From the NCBI GenBank assembly GCA_030272585.1, contig BSYQ01000001.1:9439001-9503000 (forward strand): a stretch of DNA of 64,000 bases. Direction: 5' to 3'. The notes beneath the pieces were generated by a model, which saw only the letters and a program-made list of their open reading frames with translations, did not search any database and was not told the DNA's origin. This document shows positions 36,357 through 46,773 of this stretch, in pieces (position 1 is the first letter of the stretch; each line of letters starts with the position of its first letter). This stretch comes from Bryopsis sp. KO-2023 (taxonomy: Eukaryota > Chlorophyta > Ulvophyceae > Bryopsidales > Bryopsidaceae). The position numbers and the translations under genes are program-made.

Positions 36357-36766
36357 TAGTTCTACCTCATACCTCGTACTGTAAAAATGATGAAGCATGT
36401 CTCCCCCAGGGCATAACTTTTGAAGGTCGCATCCAGGCATGAAGACGGTTGAAAAGAAAAGTCCTGCCGCTTGTTCTGGGAAACGAGGGGAAAACAAAAA
36501 AAAAGGCGAGGCCGGAATCGAACCGGCCAAATTCCAAATCGCCTCCCGAGTCCAACGGGCTTCTCCTACAACAAAAAAAAACAAAAAAAAAAGTTAAAAA
36601 AATTAAAAAAGTCAAGGATCGGATCTAGAAAGCCGGAGCTTTCTAAATCCGATCCAAAGACCGGGGTGGAATGATTTTCAAACTATTTTCAGGGTACTAT
36701 ATTCGCACGAACATATTCTCAGTCTGGACTGTGTCCTTTTCCTTGAACACTCCAAGATGGGACGCC
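36357..36766 (-). repeat. Dispersed repeat, copy 1 (5' flank of the LINE)
   Basis: Read on the minus strand, this stretch matches 56038-56728 over most of its length. It contains a near-perfect hairpin (36616-36655, 18-bp stem GGATCGGATTTAGAAAGC with one mismatch). A T-rich tract and a tRNA-like sequence with a perfect B box GGTTCGATTCC (36505-36570) follow, ending in a T9 run as in a Pol III terminator. Copy 1 lacks about 270 bp present in copy 2. It lies just upstream of the LINE ORF and may be its 5' UTR, or an independent SINE-like element. Confidence 0.75.
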
Positions 36767-37518
36767 TCCGACATTGCGCCCATGAAAGGCCTTGATCGCG
36801 CGTTAGTGCAACCAGCGTATGGTGGAAGCTCAAGTGTAGGGATGAGGGTGTAAAAACTCTGCTCTTTGGCTCGCTTTCGGGATGCGACTTACGGCATCAA
36901 TCGTCTCTATTTCTGATTATTTCTGATTATTTCTGATTGTGTGTTCCACTGGCAATGTTTGGCGATCTAAATCCTTTTCCATTTTTTGTTTCTGATCGTG
37001 CACGACCACGTGGTGTTTTTCCAAATTGCTTTTCTTTCACCCTTGGTACATTCTCCCCTTCTGAATGGGCTAATTCAGTCGGGTAGTTGAAGTGTAGTTT
37101 GTACAGGTACAACTCTGGGTTGTGGTATTTGAAGGGATTTCGGTTTGAACAAGAGTCATACTTTCTATTGTAAAAATGTTAATTCAACCCCACTTTATTT
37201 TTCATTTCTGGATGTCAATTTCTGGAATACGTCAAATAAGTTTTGGGCATTAAGCATCAAACATCCTGAAAACTTTCAAAGACAAACAGAACAACCCAAA
37301 TCCACACTGGACGCACAATCCATCAAACGTCAAATCCCAAATTAAAGAAACATGTATAAGAAATCCACACTGCTTTTCCTCGAGATCGATACAGGCTGAG
37401 CTGTTGTAGAGCAGTTTGATTTCCACGGAGGTCAAATTATTCTGTCGTGAACCCCACCATCGCTTAATGTCATGCAAAGTTAAATATCAAAATCAAATAA
37501 ACGTTTGAAATGCATTTT
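36767..37518. other. Intergenic between LINE and TPR-ZNG1 gene
   Basis: A TTTCTGATTA repeat (three units near 36908-36940) is seen. No gene is supported. The right part should be the 3' UTR of the TPR-ZNG1 gene. Confidence 0.4.
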
Positions 37519-40500
37519 TCAGTCTTGATCTATCTCTCCCTCCTCTTCATCATCATCATCATCCTCATCATCATCATCTTCAACCGACATCTCATCATTC
37601 TCACTGTCAAACTCGCTCTCCTCCTCGAATTCCCAATACCCACCATCCTGTCCAAATTCCTTCCACTTCTCCTCCCCCATTTCCACCTCCGCATCGGTCA
37701 GCAAACACGCATCCAGCACAGCCGTCAACTCTGCCACATCCAACTTTTCTCCGATCAGCACCAATTTCTGCCTCCTGTCCCCATACCGTTCGCTCCACTC
37801 TGGATTATCACGCGGCCAAGCGTTTTTAGGGGTCATGGAAGCCATCCAACGCCCAATCATTACGAAACTGCACGAAGCCCCTGCCGTCGACCATTCCAGG
37901 GATCCATCCAGGTTGTTACCCAAGTAAAAAAACCCCTTCGATCGGAGAACCTTGTGCAGGAAAGAGGCTGCCCCAATCTTCTTGTAGTCGGTGACCGTGG
38001 AAGAATCGGTTGCTGGGGATTGAGAAGATTCGGCATAGATCGCACTGAACAGCCTCACGGGGTGAAATGGCTTGATGGCTTCGTACACCATGCTGCTGAT
38101 TCCGTATTCTTCTGTCTCAGGAATATGGTTAGTTGTCAATTCGCTGGCAAATCCTGTGACCTCATGGGCTGCTTCTAGATCAAATCTACACCATAAGATG
38201 AAACCCCAAGAATATCAATTCACGTTTTGGTTTGCAGGTGTTTTGTTGAAAAGCACTGCTGGACACTGGGCGACAGCGCCTGAGCGAAAGTAGAGAAACA
38301 AAAGACAGAAATATGCACCTGTGAGTGTCGAGAACATCCTCCAACGGCACATTGCATCGCTCTGTCCTTACTATTTTAGCTTTCGGATTAAGTCCCTTTA
38401 AGATCTCCGCCACCTTGTCAGCAGCCTCCGGCGTGACCAAATCGCATTTGTTCATCAATATGGTGCTGGCGAATTCGATCTGGGTCAGCATGTCACAAAA
38501 ATTTTACTTTCTATTCAAGCGATCAATTGTTTTCCAATCAGGAAACAAAATAAAACAAAATAAAACAAAACAAAAATCAGGTAGCATGGACTGAAATGAA
38601 ACACACACACACACACACACACACCTGATCGATAAGCAAATGAGCCACAGTTCTTTCGTCCGTTTCATAAGCCTCCAACTTCTTGTCCTTCAAAGACTGG
38701 GCACATTTTACATCCGGAACGAAGCGATGCGCATCCACCACTGTAATCTGAACCACACGCGCACACACTCCTCATCAAACCACCCAATGAATCGAGCACC
38801 ATCAAATATCCCCAAAGGTAGTAGCCAGCCTTATAATATTCGCAGTTCAATTTCAAATTGGAAGACAGTCTCATCACCCTACACTTGTTTGGGAAGGGAA
38901 ACAGCCCACCCCTCACCATGTTGTCTATGTCGAAAAATTTCTCCAAGCTCGCTCCTGTGGAGTCTTCAGTAGTGAAAGTGGCTGCCACCGGCATTGGTTC
39001 ACTGATGCCCGAAGCTTCTATTAGCAACGAGTCATACTTCCCCGAGGCCACCAGTCGGCTCGATTCCTGCGCCAAAATTTACATTCGCTCATTCCCAAAC
39101 AGCAGTTTCCCTCGCAGTGTAATCATGAACGATGCCCACTCATTCAAAATCCTATCCAGAACGTTTCTGCTAGATCGAGGTTAATCTCCTCATCCAGCCG
39201 TAGACGTCACGTGGTCGTCAGCACCCAAGAGACGGATGCGCCCCAAGCACCTAGGTCGTGGAGGAATGAGGCCCTGGAATAGTTTCAGTACGGAAGCCAC
39301 CTGAATCAGATCGCCCCTTAGAGTGCAGCAAACACACCCGTTGCTCATCTCCACTAGCTCCTCCTTCACGTTCGAAATCCCGTGTTTCTTCTGGCTATTT
39401 CTCACGAGCTCGGCATCGATATTGACCCCTGCCATGTCGTTAACGATGACTGCGATACGCTTGCCATGGTCCTCCGTCAGAATCCTGTTCAGCAACGTCG
39501 TTTTCCCAGCGCCCAGGAAACCCGAGAGGACCGTCACCGGCAAGGCCTTTTCCACACCTGTGGCAGCCACCAATCCATGCATCTCAGAAACACTGCGCTG
39601 GAAGAAATAAACGAACGAATAACAACGAAGTGCGGACGTCTGAAACTTGCCTGCTTTGGACAGCATTTCTGCTGCGTCTCTGACGAGGGCTTGGTCGTCA
39701 TCAGGGCCGACGCCTTTTTCTGGCAATTTTTCAAGCTCTTTCTCAAGTTCCAGAAGCGCCTCGTCTTCTGGTGCAAGTTTAAGACCTTCCCGCACACAAG
39801 ACAAAGAATCTTTCACGCGAAACTTCGCCATCAACGCCATGGATGTGCGAAGGTAGCCCCTGGACCATTCCGGCCGCAAAGCGATCGTCTCTTCGCCATC
39901 CTTCAGGGCGCCCGTCAAGTCTCCCAGCCGCACATGGCAAGCCGAACGGTTGCTATACAGAATGCCACGCAGTTCTGCGTTCGATTCTTGGCAACGAGTT
40001 ATGGCTTCAGAGTAGAGCTCTCGGGCGCCAGCAAAGTCTCCTGAATCCCCAACAAACACAAGTTGAAAGTCAACGACGAGGGGCTGGCGCCAGTGTGTTT
40101 TTTTGTGTCCTAAATACCACTTTTTGTCATAACCGTGCACCACCACAGGGACCTCGTTCGGACAACGTGTCCGCTTAACGACGAGGGGAATAGCGCGAAT
40201 TGGGACAAATTCCTAGATTGAAGCGCTACTCTGCGCTCCTCTACTATAGTGTAGTGTGGTGGAAGTGAGCGCTGTTGTGACACAGACACGCTCGAGTTGT
40301 GTTTTTCGGCATGTCGGCCTCCCTGATATGCGTTCCATGTCAGTTTCGGAAATTCGAAATGTATCCGGCAAATGTTACCACCGATCCCTTTCATTCGGTC
40401 GGTGTCCGACAAGAAAATCGAAAAAAAAAATCCCTGGCTGGCACAACACCACACCCCCACCGGCGGCCCTGTGTTACACAAAGTACCTTTCTCAAACGCC

Positions 40501-40553
40501 ACCCTTCCACTCTCTTTCAGCTCCTGCGCAGTTTTCCCACTGGAGGCCACCAT
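37519..40553 (-). CDS. TPR domain fused to CobW/ZNG1-type GTP-dependent zinc metallochaperone, 7 exons
   Basis: Exons in transcription order are 40487-40553, 39638-40040, 39301-39592, 38917-39066, 38625-38747, 38319-38479 and 37519-38185, giving 620 residues. Residues of about 5-150 form TPR repeats (for example [28 protein letters not shown]) of the STI1/Hsp90-cochaperone kind. A CobW-family G domain follows. It has [10 protein letters not shown] (P-loop, about 178), [10 protein letters not shown], the metal-binding CVCC ([10 protein letters not shown]), [10 protein letters not shown] and NKCD (about 354). The C-terminal CobW domain is present, and a long Asp/Glu tail ends the protein. The COG0523 CxCC plus GTPase layout is that of zinc chaperones (ZNG1/CBWD) that load client metalloenzymes such as METAP1. 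The TPR part would add a protein-binding arm. The start overlaps that of the divergent gene at 40552. The split of exons 2 and 3 was chosen by frame. Confidence 0.85.
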
Positions 40554-41171
40554 GTTCGACTTCAACCTCAACGCAGGCACCGCCGTCGGTCAATTCCTGT
40601 TGTCCCCACAGTGAGCAATCTGGCACTGCGGCAACTGCTCGACTTTCGTCAAGTTTTTTTTCTAGAGGGATAGCTCCGTCGGACTGGGGGACAGCCAGGG
40701 GACAGGCGGGGGACAGGCGGGGGACAAAACGGTTTAGTTGACAAAACTGCTAACCCTTCAGAGCAGATTGAGCAAACGCGCGCGCTTACTAACGAACGAG
40801 CCAAGGCGCGTGAACTCCCTTCAGTCCGAATGCCATTTTTTTAGTCCGAATACGTGTCAGTCAGTACAACCCGCCGAATCCGACGTGGATGGCACTCCAC
40901 GTAAACACTCACCATTCGCTTTTCTAGGTCACTTTCGCGACGACAAATGCTCGTGCCTGCCTTGGTCAAGGCGTGGTTTCACCTGTTGCGGACCTTTCTG
41001 ACCTACTCGCGCCACGACAGGTTGTTCCAAGGAGTTTGGATCTTTCAGGGGATCACTCAGATCGCGCTGTTTCCAAAGGCTGCGTCTGATTCCGTCTTTG
41101 GGGCGCTCGCACGGTATCGGAGTAATGTTTCCTTGTGGCAGGCCATACCAAATGCTGCAGGAAAGCACTGA
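40552..41171 (+). CDS. Small protein of unknown function, divergent partner of TPR-ZNG1, 2 exons
   Basis: Exons 40552-40610 and 40928-41171 join in frame to 100 residues. The ATG sits in an ideal Kozak context (GCCACCATG). The sequence begins [20 protein letters not shown] and continues with a basic Arg/Lys- and Leu/Phe/Trp-rich part (for example VKAWFHLLRTFL), which could be an amphipathic or weakly membrane-associated segment. No family was recognised. The first two bases of its start codon are also the start codon of the ZNG1 gene on the other strand. The intron is 317 bp and GT-AG. Confidence 0.6.
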
Positions 41172-41238
41172 TGAAGCAGAGCCTGAGGGCTAGGACGCAG
41201 GAGGAAGTTGGAGTTGTGGTGAATTGATCGTGTTGAAC

Positions 41239-41273
41239 TCTTTCTGGGTACAGGGGTTACCTACCCAGAAAGA
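41239..41273 (+). repeat. Perfect 12-bp hairpin in the 3' region of the small gene
   Basis: TCTTTCTGGGTA and its exact reverse complement are separated by 11 bases. The position, just after the stop codon, suits a 3' UTR structure. No function can be assigned. Confidence 0.75.
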
Positions 41274-41561
41274 TAGATGTTTTTGAGTTCAGTCTTTGGG
41301 GTTACTGTTGTTTCTTATGTGTTCTTTTGTTACCTGGTTTTCCTTTTTTTGAGGGGTGTTAGGGAGTGATAGAGGGAGTTGGCTGACAATAAAATTCGAT
41401 GTTTATCAAATAAATTTTTCGCTGCGGATTCCGCAGCCCTTTTTCTTAAAAATGGAGTGGATGAGCTGTGATATCAGATAAGAAAAGGAAAGATACTGGT
41501 AGTAGTCGTAGGTGGAGAGTGGTATTGTAGCTCGGATATTTCCTATTGTCTATTATCCCCA

Positions 41562-41614
41562 GTAAATCCGTTGGTGCCTCCCAGGCGATTGGGTTCGATT
41601 CCCAAAGGGTTTAT
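41562..41614 (+). other. tRNA-like fold without D or anticodon arm
   Basis: GTAAATCC can pair with GGGTTTAT. Inside are a small hairpin (GCCT/AGGC) and a full T arm TTGGG-TTCGATT-CCCAA with a B box. A normal D arm and anticodon arm are missing. It may be a tRNA remnant. Confidence 0.35.
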
Positions 41615-42347
41615 TGAAACTTCTTGAGGCCACTTGACATTTCTGATCGCTCTGCTCATATCTTCTGTCTCACCCTTCTATTTACCAACCGTAATTATCA
41701 CTCTATCCCCATGAAAGATTTTTCAGGCCTCAGATGCTTGACTTGTGCCTGTATTATTTTAAGTTTTGAGTGTGAAATTCGGGGGATCCACCGGACCAAA
41801 TCGCACCCTGGATTGGCCGGCGGCAGTGGCAACCACTCAGCTTTCGTTTGAGTGGCCAAGCATACGAGATGATCAGGCTTTTATTCGAACGCGCCATCCA
41901 TCTTGATGTTCGCTGCCAGCACAAGGGACTGCCCACAAGGCTGCGGAGATGTGGTCACATTTTCCTTTTGCTCCTGCGTTTGCTTTGTAAATTCTCTACG
42001 AACTGGTTGCTGCATGGAATCCGCCTGACTGTGAGCTTTACAGCTTCCAGAAGTCCCCAAAACCTTCCAGAAGTTTCCACCCAAAAAGAAAAAAAAGTGT
42101 TTCTCCCAAACACTTGTTTCAAAGTATCACTTATACTGCTTGGGTGCTCTCACATGTATCAGGGTGGTTTTAATTATCTTGTAATTTCTTTTTCTTTTTT
42201 GTGAAGGATGGTACTTTTGGTTACGGTCAGCAAGTGGTTGTGAATGCCACTGTTCCCAGCTGTGGATGAATTCAGTGAAAATCCATGGGGGAAAAACAAC
42301 ATATACCACTTTACAATCTAAAACACTTTTTTCAACTCTTTTCCAAT

Positions 42348-42415
42348 GCGTTATCCAGGAGTCGAACCCAGATCTCTTGCCGCAGCAAGTATCCTGACCA
42401 TTGGACTAACAACGC
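42348..42415 (-). tRNA. tRNA-like gene or pseudogene (Gly/Glu-like body)
   Basis: Read on the minus strand, an acceptor stem of seven pairs (GCGTTGT with ATAACGC) is closed. A D arm with GG in the loop and a T arm CTGGG-TTCGACT-CCTGG are canonical. The anticodon arm is short: CTTGC pairs with GCAAG around only four bases, TGCG, so two or three loop bases are missing. The body resembles plant-type tRNA-Gly and tRNA-Glu by eye. A short-loop pseudogene or a SINE head is more likely than a working tRNA. A T4 run lies downstream. Confidence 0.5.
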
Positions 42416-42586
42416 CACTGTCAGAAAAATAATATAATATATATATATACATTCCCCGCAAGAATCCGCATTTGGGTTTGTTTCTCAATTCTGACACGTC
42501 CCGCTGTTAAGAAATTGGGGTGATATCTTTCATGTGCAATCGAGCAATTTCATACAGGGCATTCTCTGTCACACAATTTCGCCTCA

Positions 42587-42891
42587 TTCTCAAAAGGACG
42601 GGACTATATCCAGTCCGTTGGGAGGGGGGTCGTACAGATCACGTGACCATTTCGGAAACAAAATGTTGGGTTGTTTTTTAGGGTTTAGGGTTTAGGGTTA
42701 GCGCGACCGGCGCACCGCGAGCGGGGTAGACCGGCGCGGTCGCCGCGACCGCGAGGTAGACCGGCGCGCGCCGTGCGACCGCGGAGTAGACCGGCGCGAC
42801 CGGCGCGATCATAATGTAAAATTCGAAATGGTCACGTGATCTGTACGACCCCCCTCCCAACGGGCTGGATATAGTCCCGTCCTTCTCAAAA
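42587..42891. mobile_element. Mutator-like MITE with 59-bp terminal inverted repeats and 9-bp target duplication
   Basis: The element (42596-42882, 287 bp) starts GGACGGGACTATATCCAG and ends with the reverse complement. The inverted repeats 42596-42654 and 42824-42882 match in 58 of 59 positions. It is flanked by the 9-bp direct repeat TTCTCAAAA (42587-42595 and 42883-42891). Nine-base duplications and long inverted repeats are typical of Mutator-like elements. The interior holds three TTTAGGG units (42677-42697) and a CG-rich minisatellite with a GTAGACCGGCGCG motif. It has no coding capacity, so it depends on an enzyme encoded elsewhere. Confidence 0.8.
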
Positions 42892-43840
42892 TGCACAGGT
42901 CAGAGTGCATGTCCAGCATGCTGCTCTTTCAGCCTGCAAACAAACAATAACATCAACAATACACTCACCCGCCTCAGTATTGTTGTTCTCAAGTGAACAT
43001 GTGGACAGATGGCACCACTTTTTTCTTGCAGATATGTTGACGATTTTTCTTCCTTTCTGTACAAATTATAAATTTACAGAAGTAAAGAACAAAAATCCCA
43101 CAAGCGAGTCAATCACCTTGGAGGCAGGGCCAGCACATCCGCACACTCCACTTTGGTCCTTCGCATGACTGTGTCGTCGAGGATTGATATCTTCACCGCA
43201 TGGATTCCCTCCACTGTTGCTAAGCCTGAGCATAAATACCCCAAATGACGTAAGCTGACTTTGGTGAAAACAAGCCAAGAAGTGTATGTCTCTGATTGAG
43301 CTCGATTGATATCCTCCCTGCCAACAATTTTCACTTATCCGAAGCCTACAAATATCCAAGATAAAAGACCAGGAAAGCGTAAGGGGTATCTATAGTTTTT
43401 CCCTGTCATAAAACAGAATGTTCCAAGACTGACCATCTTTCACTACTCAACAATCTGCTTTGAGAGCCCATTTCACCCAACAAAGGAAAGGGGCCATCAA
43501 CTGAGGTCATGTAATCCTTTCTGTTGCAAGAAAAGAACAGAACTTCCCCCTTCCCTGTGTAAAATAAACCAGAGAAGAAAAGTTCTCTTCCAAAGAACTT
43601 TTTTCAGCCCCTCTATTCACAGACTCACCTGGGCCCTGGATAACGTCAGAATCGTTTCCTGAAATATCCACAATATTCACCATGGCCACACCACTGGTTT
43701 TCCGAAGTGGAAATGGTATTGGGCACGATCCACCTTGTGTCTAGGTGCGTGCTCTCTCTCAGAGCACGGTCTTTCAAGGTCTTCCTGCGTTTGTCGCTGG
43801 TATCGCGCGTGTCGGCGGGTATCGGGGGATCGTGAGTATC

Positions 43841-46773
43841 ATGGGTAAGATGGGTACAAGGGGTATAGTGATACCCAGGTGCAGGTTACCTCGGTGTCCT
43901 CCCAACGCAAGGACTTCTGGGAGGAAATTCCGCCAGAGCATCCTCGGTCGCCGATGTACGAAGCTCGGAAGGGTACGGCATTTTGTCGATAGGAATGACT
44001 GCGGCAATCCCAGCGAAGGGCAACATCCCTTGTCTGCTTTTTCAGGCTTTTCCACACTCAACGGCTTGGAAATGCTTGCTCGGCGAGGGGCTCTCCGGAT
44101 TGTGCAAGAGTAGGTTTCAGGAGGAGATTGTCCTTGATCAAAAGTTTAGATGAATGCACCAATCAGGGATTGGAAGGTATCCACCTCAAGAAATCCAATG
44201 AACAAGGCTTTTCATATCGATTTCTGTGGTGATTTTTGAGCAATCATGCAATGATTCATTATCAGAACTTCATCCACGATATCAATTCAAAAGACCACCC
44301 ACGTTCAAAGGAGGCGACGCCCCCCTCCCCCCCCAAAAGTGGAAAATATAGAAAAGCTGCAGCGCTCTTCTTTTGTGGATTCATTCCTTCTTAGTTGTTA
44401 AAACTCAAAGCTGAAAAAACTCGTGTTCTTTACAACAGAAATGCTACCAGGGGACAGTGCTTCGAGTTTTTGTTCGCGTCGGATGCCTGTGTAAACGGAG
44501 TGTTGAACGATGGAAGGGGGTTCAGTAAACGGAAAGTGCACTCAGGGCCCGAAGTCCCTGATGTCGTCGTTCCAGATGCTGTTGTACAAACTGCTGAAGA
44601 AATGGGGATGGGCCCCATCAATTTTGCAGTGCAAGCGATTGATTCGTTGCATGGAATGTCTGGGCTGCCTTGGTGGGCGACCATCCCACTGGCTGCCACA
44701 GCAATTCGAACTGCAATGCTTCCTATAACGATCCAACAGGTGAACCTGATGCTGTAGCATTGAGAAAAATCATGTGGGGTGTGTTTATATGGAACGATTG
44801 CATGCATTCTGTGGCTATTTATATGCCCATTTCTGTTTGGGATATTTGAGAAGCTGCTGGGAAGGTGGAGGCACTTTTCATCTCAGCAGATTGCTTTCGA
44901 TTTCGCTGGTTTTCAGTTGCATTATATGAAGTTCGACTGTCAGTTGTTCGTTTTTTTTTCTCTTCTCTTGACACAGGCATCTTGTTTTCGTCAGTCCAGA
45001 TTCGTTCCTCGGCATCAACTTTTGCGCTTCTTCGGGAGTCTATGAAAGTCAGCAAAGCAATGGAGGGACGAAATGAACAACCGAACAGTGATCCACCCAG
45101 CGACACGAAGAAAACAGACAGAAGGCAAGTCATTGGGATTTTCAATCAGCTGAGGAGGGCTGTCGGAGCACCACATCCAATATGGATTGTTGCCAGTCCG
45201 CTGATACAGGTATCTGCAGGAAGCTGACACTCCGAATCGAGTGTTCTAGCATCGACAGTCGTGTGGTGTGTGTGCATACTGATTGTATGTTTTTCTTTGG
45301 CTGGATAGATCCCTGTGTTCATCAGCTCTGTCATGGCCGTTCGACGGATGAGTCTCTCAGATTGGCCAGGGTTTTCCACAGAAGGTGCCCTGTGGTTCAC
45401 AGACTTGACTCAGCATGCTGCTGACTGGGCAACAATGACGGCTCCGATGGGGATATCAGGGGGAGTCCTGCCGCTGGCTGTGACAGTCTCATATTTAGCC
45501 AGCATCGAAGTTGCATTCAAAGGGGGGCGAATCGGTGCAAACACGAAAGATCCAGTCGGTGAGTCCATTACGATTTCTGCTTCCTGTGAGAACGTTTCGT
45601 AGGCGGTACTTACATCTAGAGATTGAATGACATGCAATTCTGTATGATTTTCATTGCTTTTTTTTTGGTGTTTTTTTGCAGCTGCCATGGCTGTGCGAGT
45701 GTTAAAAATAGTATTGGAATGGATATCCATCCCTGTGTTGGTGATTTCTTTCCAACTGCCGCAAGGAACCTTGCTGTATTGGCTGACGAACAGTCTATAT
45801 TCCATCGGATCCAACCTCGCATTCTCACAGCCATTCATCAGGAAATCCCTGCAATTGGGGCCCATCAATATAGAAGCCCAACCAGAGCCCCAAACAGCAG
45901 ATCACCAACAGCAGCAAGGTAGCCCCAGCCATACACCTGGGGCTGAACATGCATCTGCAAACATGGTTCCTCCAGAGCTGCTGCCATTGTTCATGAAAGC
46001 AGCCAAATTGCGGGCTGAGAAAAAGATGGATGAATCCCTGGCAGCCCTCGAGGAAATCGTCGCTAAAGATGGTGGATTCAGCAGGGCGCATTATGCCAAG
46101 GGGCAACTCCTTAGCGAGATGAAGCAGTGGGGTAAGGCTGCTGATTGCTATGTTCGTGCAGCGGAATCAATAGGGGAAGTGGCTGAGGTGAGTTTGTGGG
46201 TTGGAAGATGTATCATTTTTCAAAATTTTGTCGAGGGTGGTGAGTTTTTTCGCAGTGTTAAGATGGGGATGTGTTTAAACCAGGCCGGTCCATGCTGGCT
46301 GGGTGCAGGAGTATCTCGCATCATGGAGGTGAGTTCAAAAACATCGATTCTGATAAGAGAAGCCAGAAAGAAGCCATAGAAAATGGAAGATCCTGTCTAT
46401 TCTATTCAGGAGAAGGGCTGCTTTTATTTCTATGTTACAAAATCATCTCGTACAGTCTCACCCACCACTTGTTTTCGTGAAGCCCCTGCTGTGTTACGTT
46501 ACTCCATAGCAATGAAATTCATCAGAAATTCTGTTTGCTGCTGTCTCACAGTTTTTTGGAAAACTGTCTCGTGTTGTCCTTTCACAGGGTGAGTTGGAGC
46601 TTGCAGAGACTGCCTTGCTGCGAGCATCAGAATTGAACAGCTGGGATGTCCATATATGGTTGTCATTGACGAGCCTGTACAAGAAAATGGGCGAGCATGA
46701 GAAAGCTAAATCCTCCCTAGCGAAAGCGGTGGAATTGGACCCCAAATTGAAGAAATACGAGGAAGAGCTATGA
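43841..46773 (+). CDS. OXA1/YidC membrane insertase with C-terminal TPR (OXA2-like), 7 exons
   Basis: Exons are 43841-44101 (least certain), 44395-44739, 45000-45209, 45309-45558, 45682-46187, 46284-46328 and 46588-46773, giving 600 residues. Core features of the OXA1/YidC/ALB3 family are present. These include SGLPWWATIPLAATAIRT, ALWFTDLTQHAADWAT and a fifth segment ending LPQGTLLYWLTNSLYSI. After the core, a Gln/Glu-rich spacer leads to TPR-like helices (LLPLFMKAAKLRAEKKMD... GELELAETALLRASELNS). A C-terminal TPR after the YidC core is the layout of plant mitochondrial OXA2. The protein should insert proteins into the mitochondrial inner membrane or thylakoid. A targeting peptide in the Arg-rich first exon is plausible. 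The donor of exon 1 is weak; a stronger donor eight bases later breaks the frame. Confidence 0.8.

Larger units (their letters stand above)
32786..36766 (-). mobile_element. Non-LTR retrotransposon (LINE) with restriction-like endonuclease, possibly near full length
   Basis: The element runs from a 5' region near 36766 to a duplicated 3' end near 32786, about 4 kb on the minus strand. Its one long ORF (33013-36192) is intact. The left boundary is set by the tandem 158-bp duplication at 32786-33095. The right boundary is the limit of similarity to a dispersed repeat at 56038-56728. No poly-A tail or clear target-site duplication was found. If the 5' repeat is an independent element, the LINE would begin nearer 36360. 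Confidence 0.6.
41172..43840. other. Gene-poor region with tRNA-like sequences and a MITE
   Basis: Between the small gene and the OXA-like gene I find two tRNA-like sequences, a foldback transposon and short hairpins (listed separately) but no supported protein gene. A CpG-rich core lies in the transposon. Confidence 0.5.

Noticed and set aside
42677..42697. Chromosome end suggested by TTTAGGG units
   Set aside because: Only three units lie inside a transposon with clear ends, with genes on both sides. It is not a telomere.
41437..43600. Possible protein genes in the gap before the OXA-like gene
   Set aside because: Frames up to 118 residues lack domains and matched splice sites. The DNA is explained by tRNA-like pieces and the MITE.
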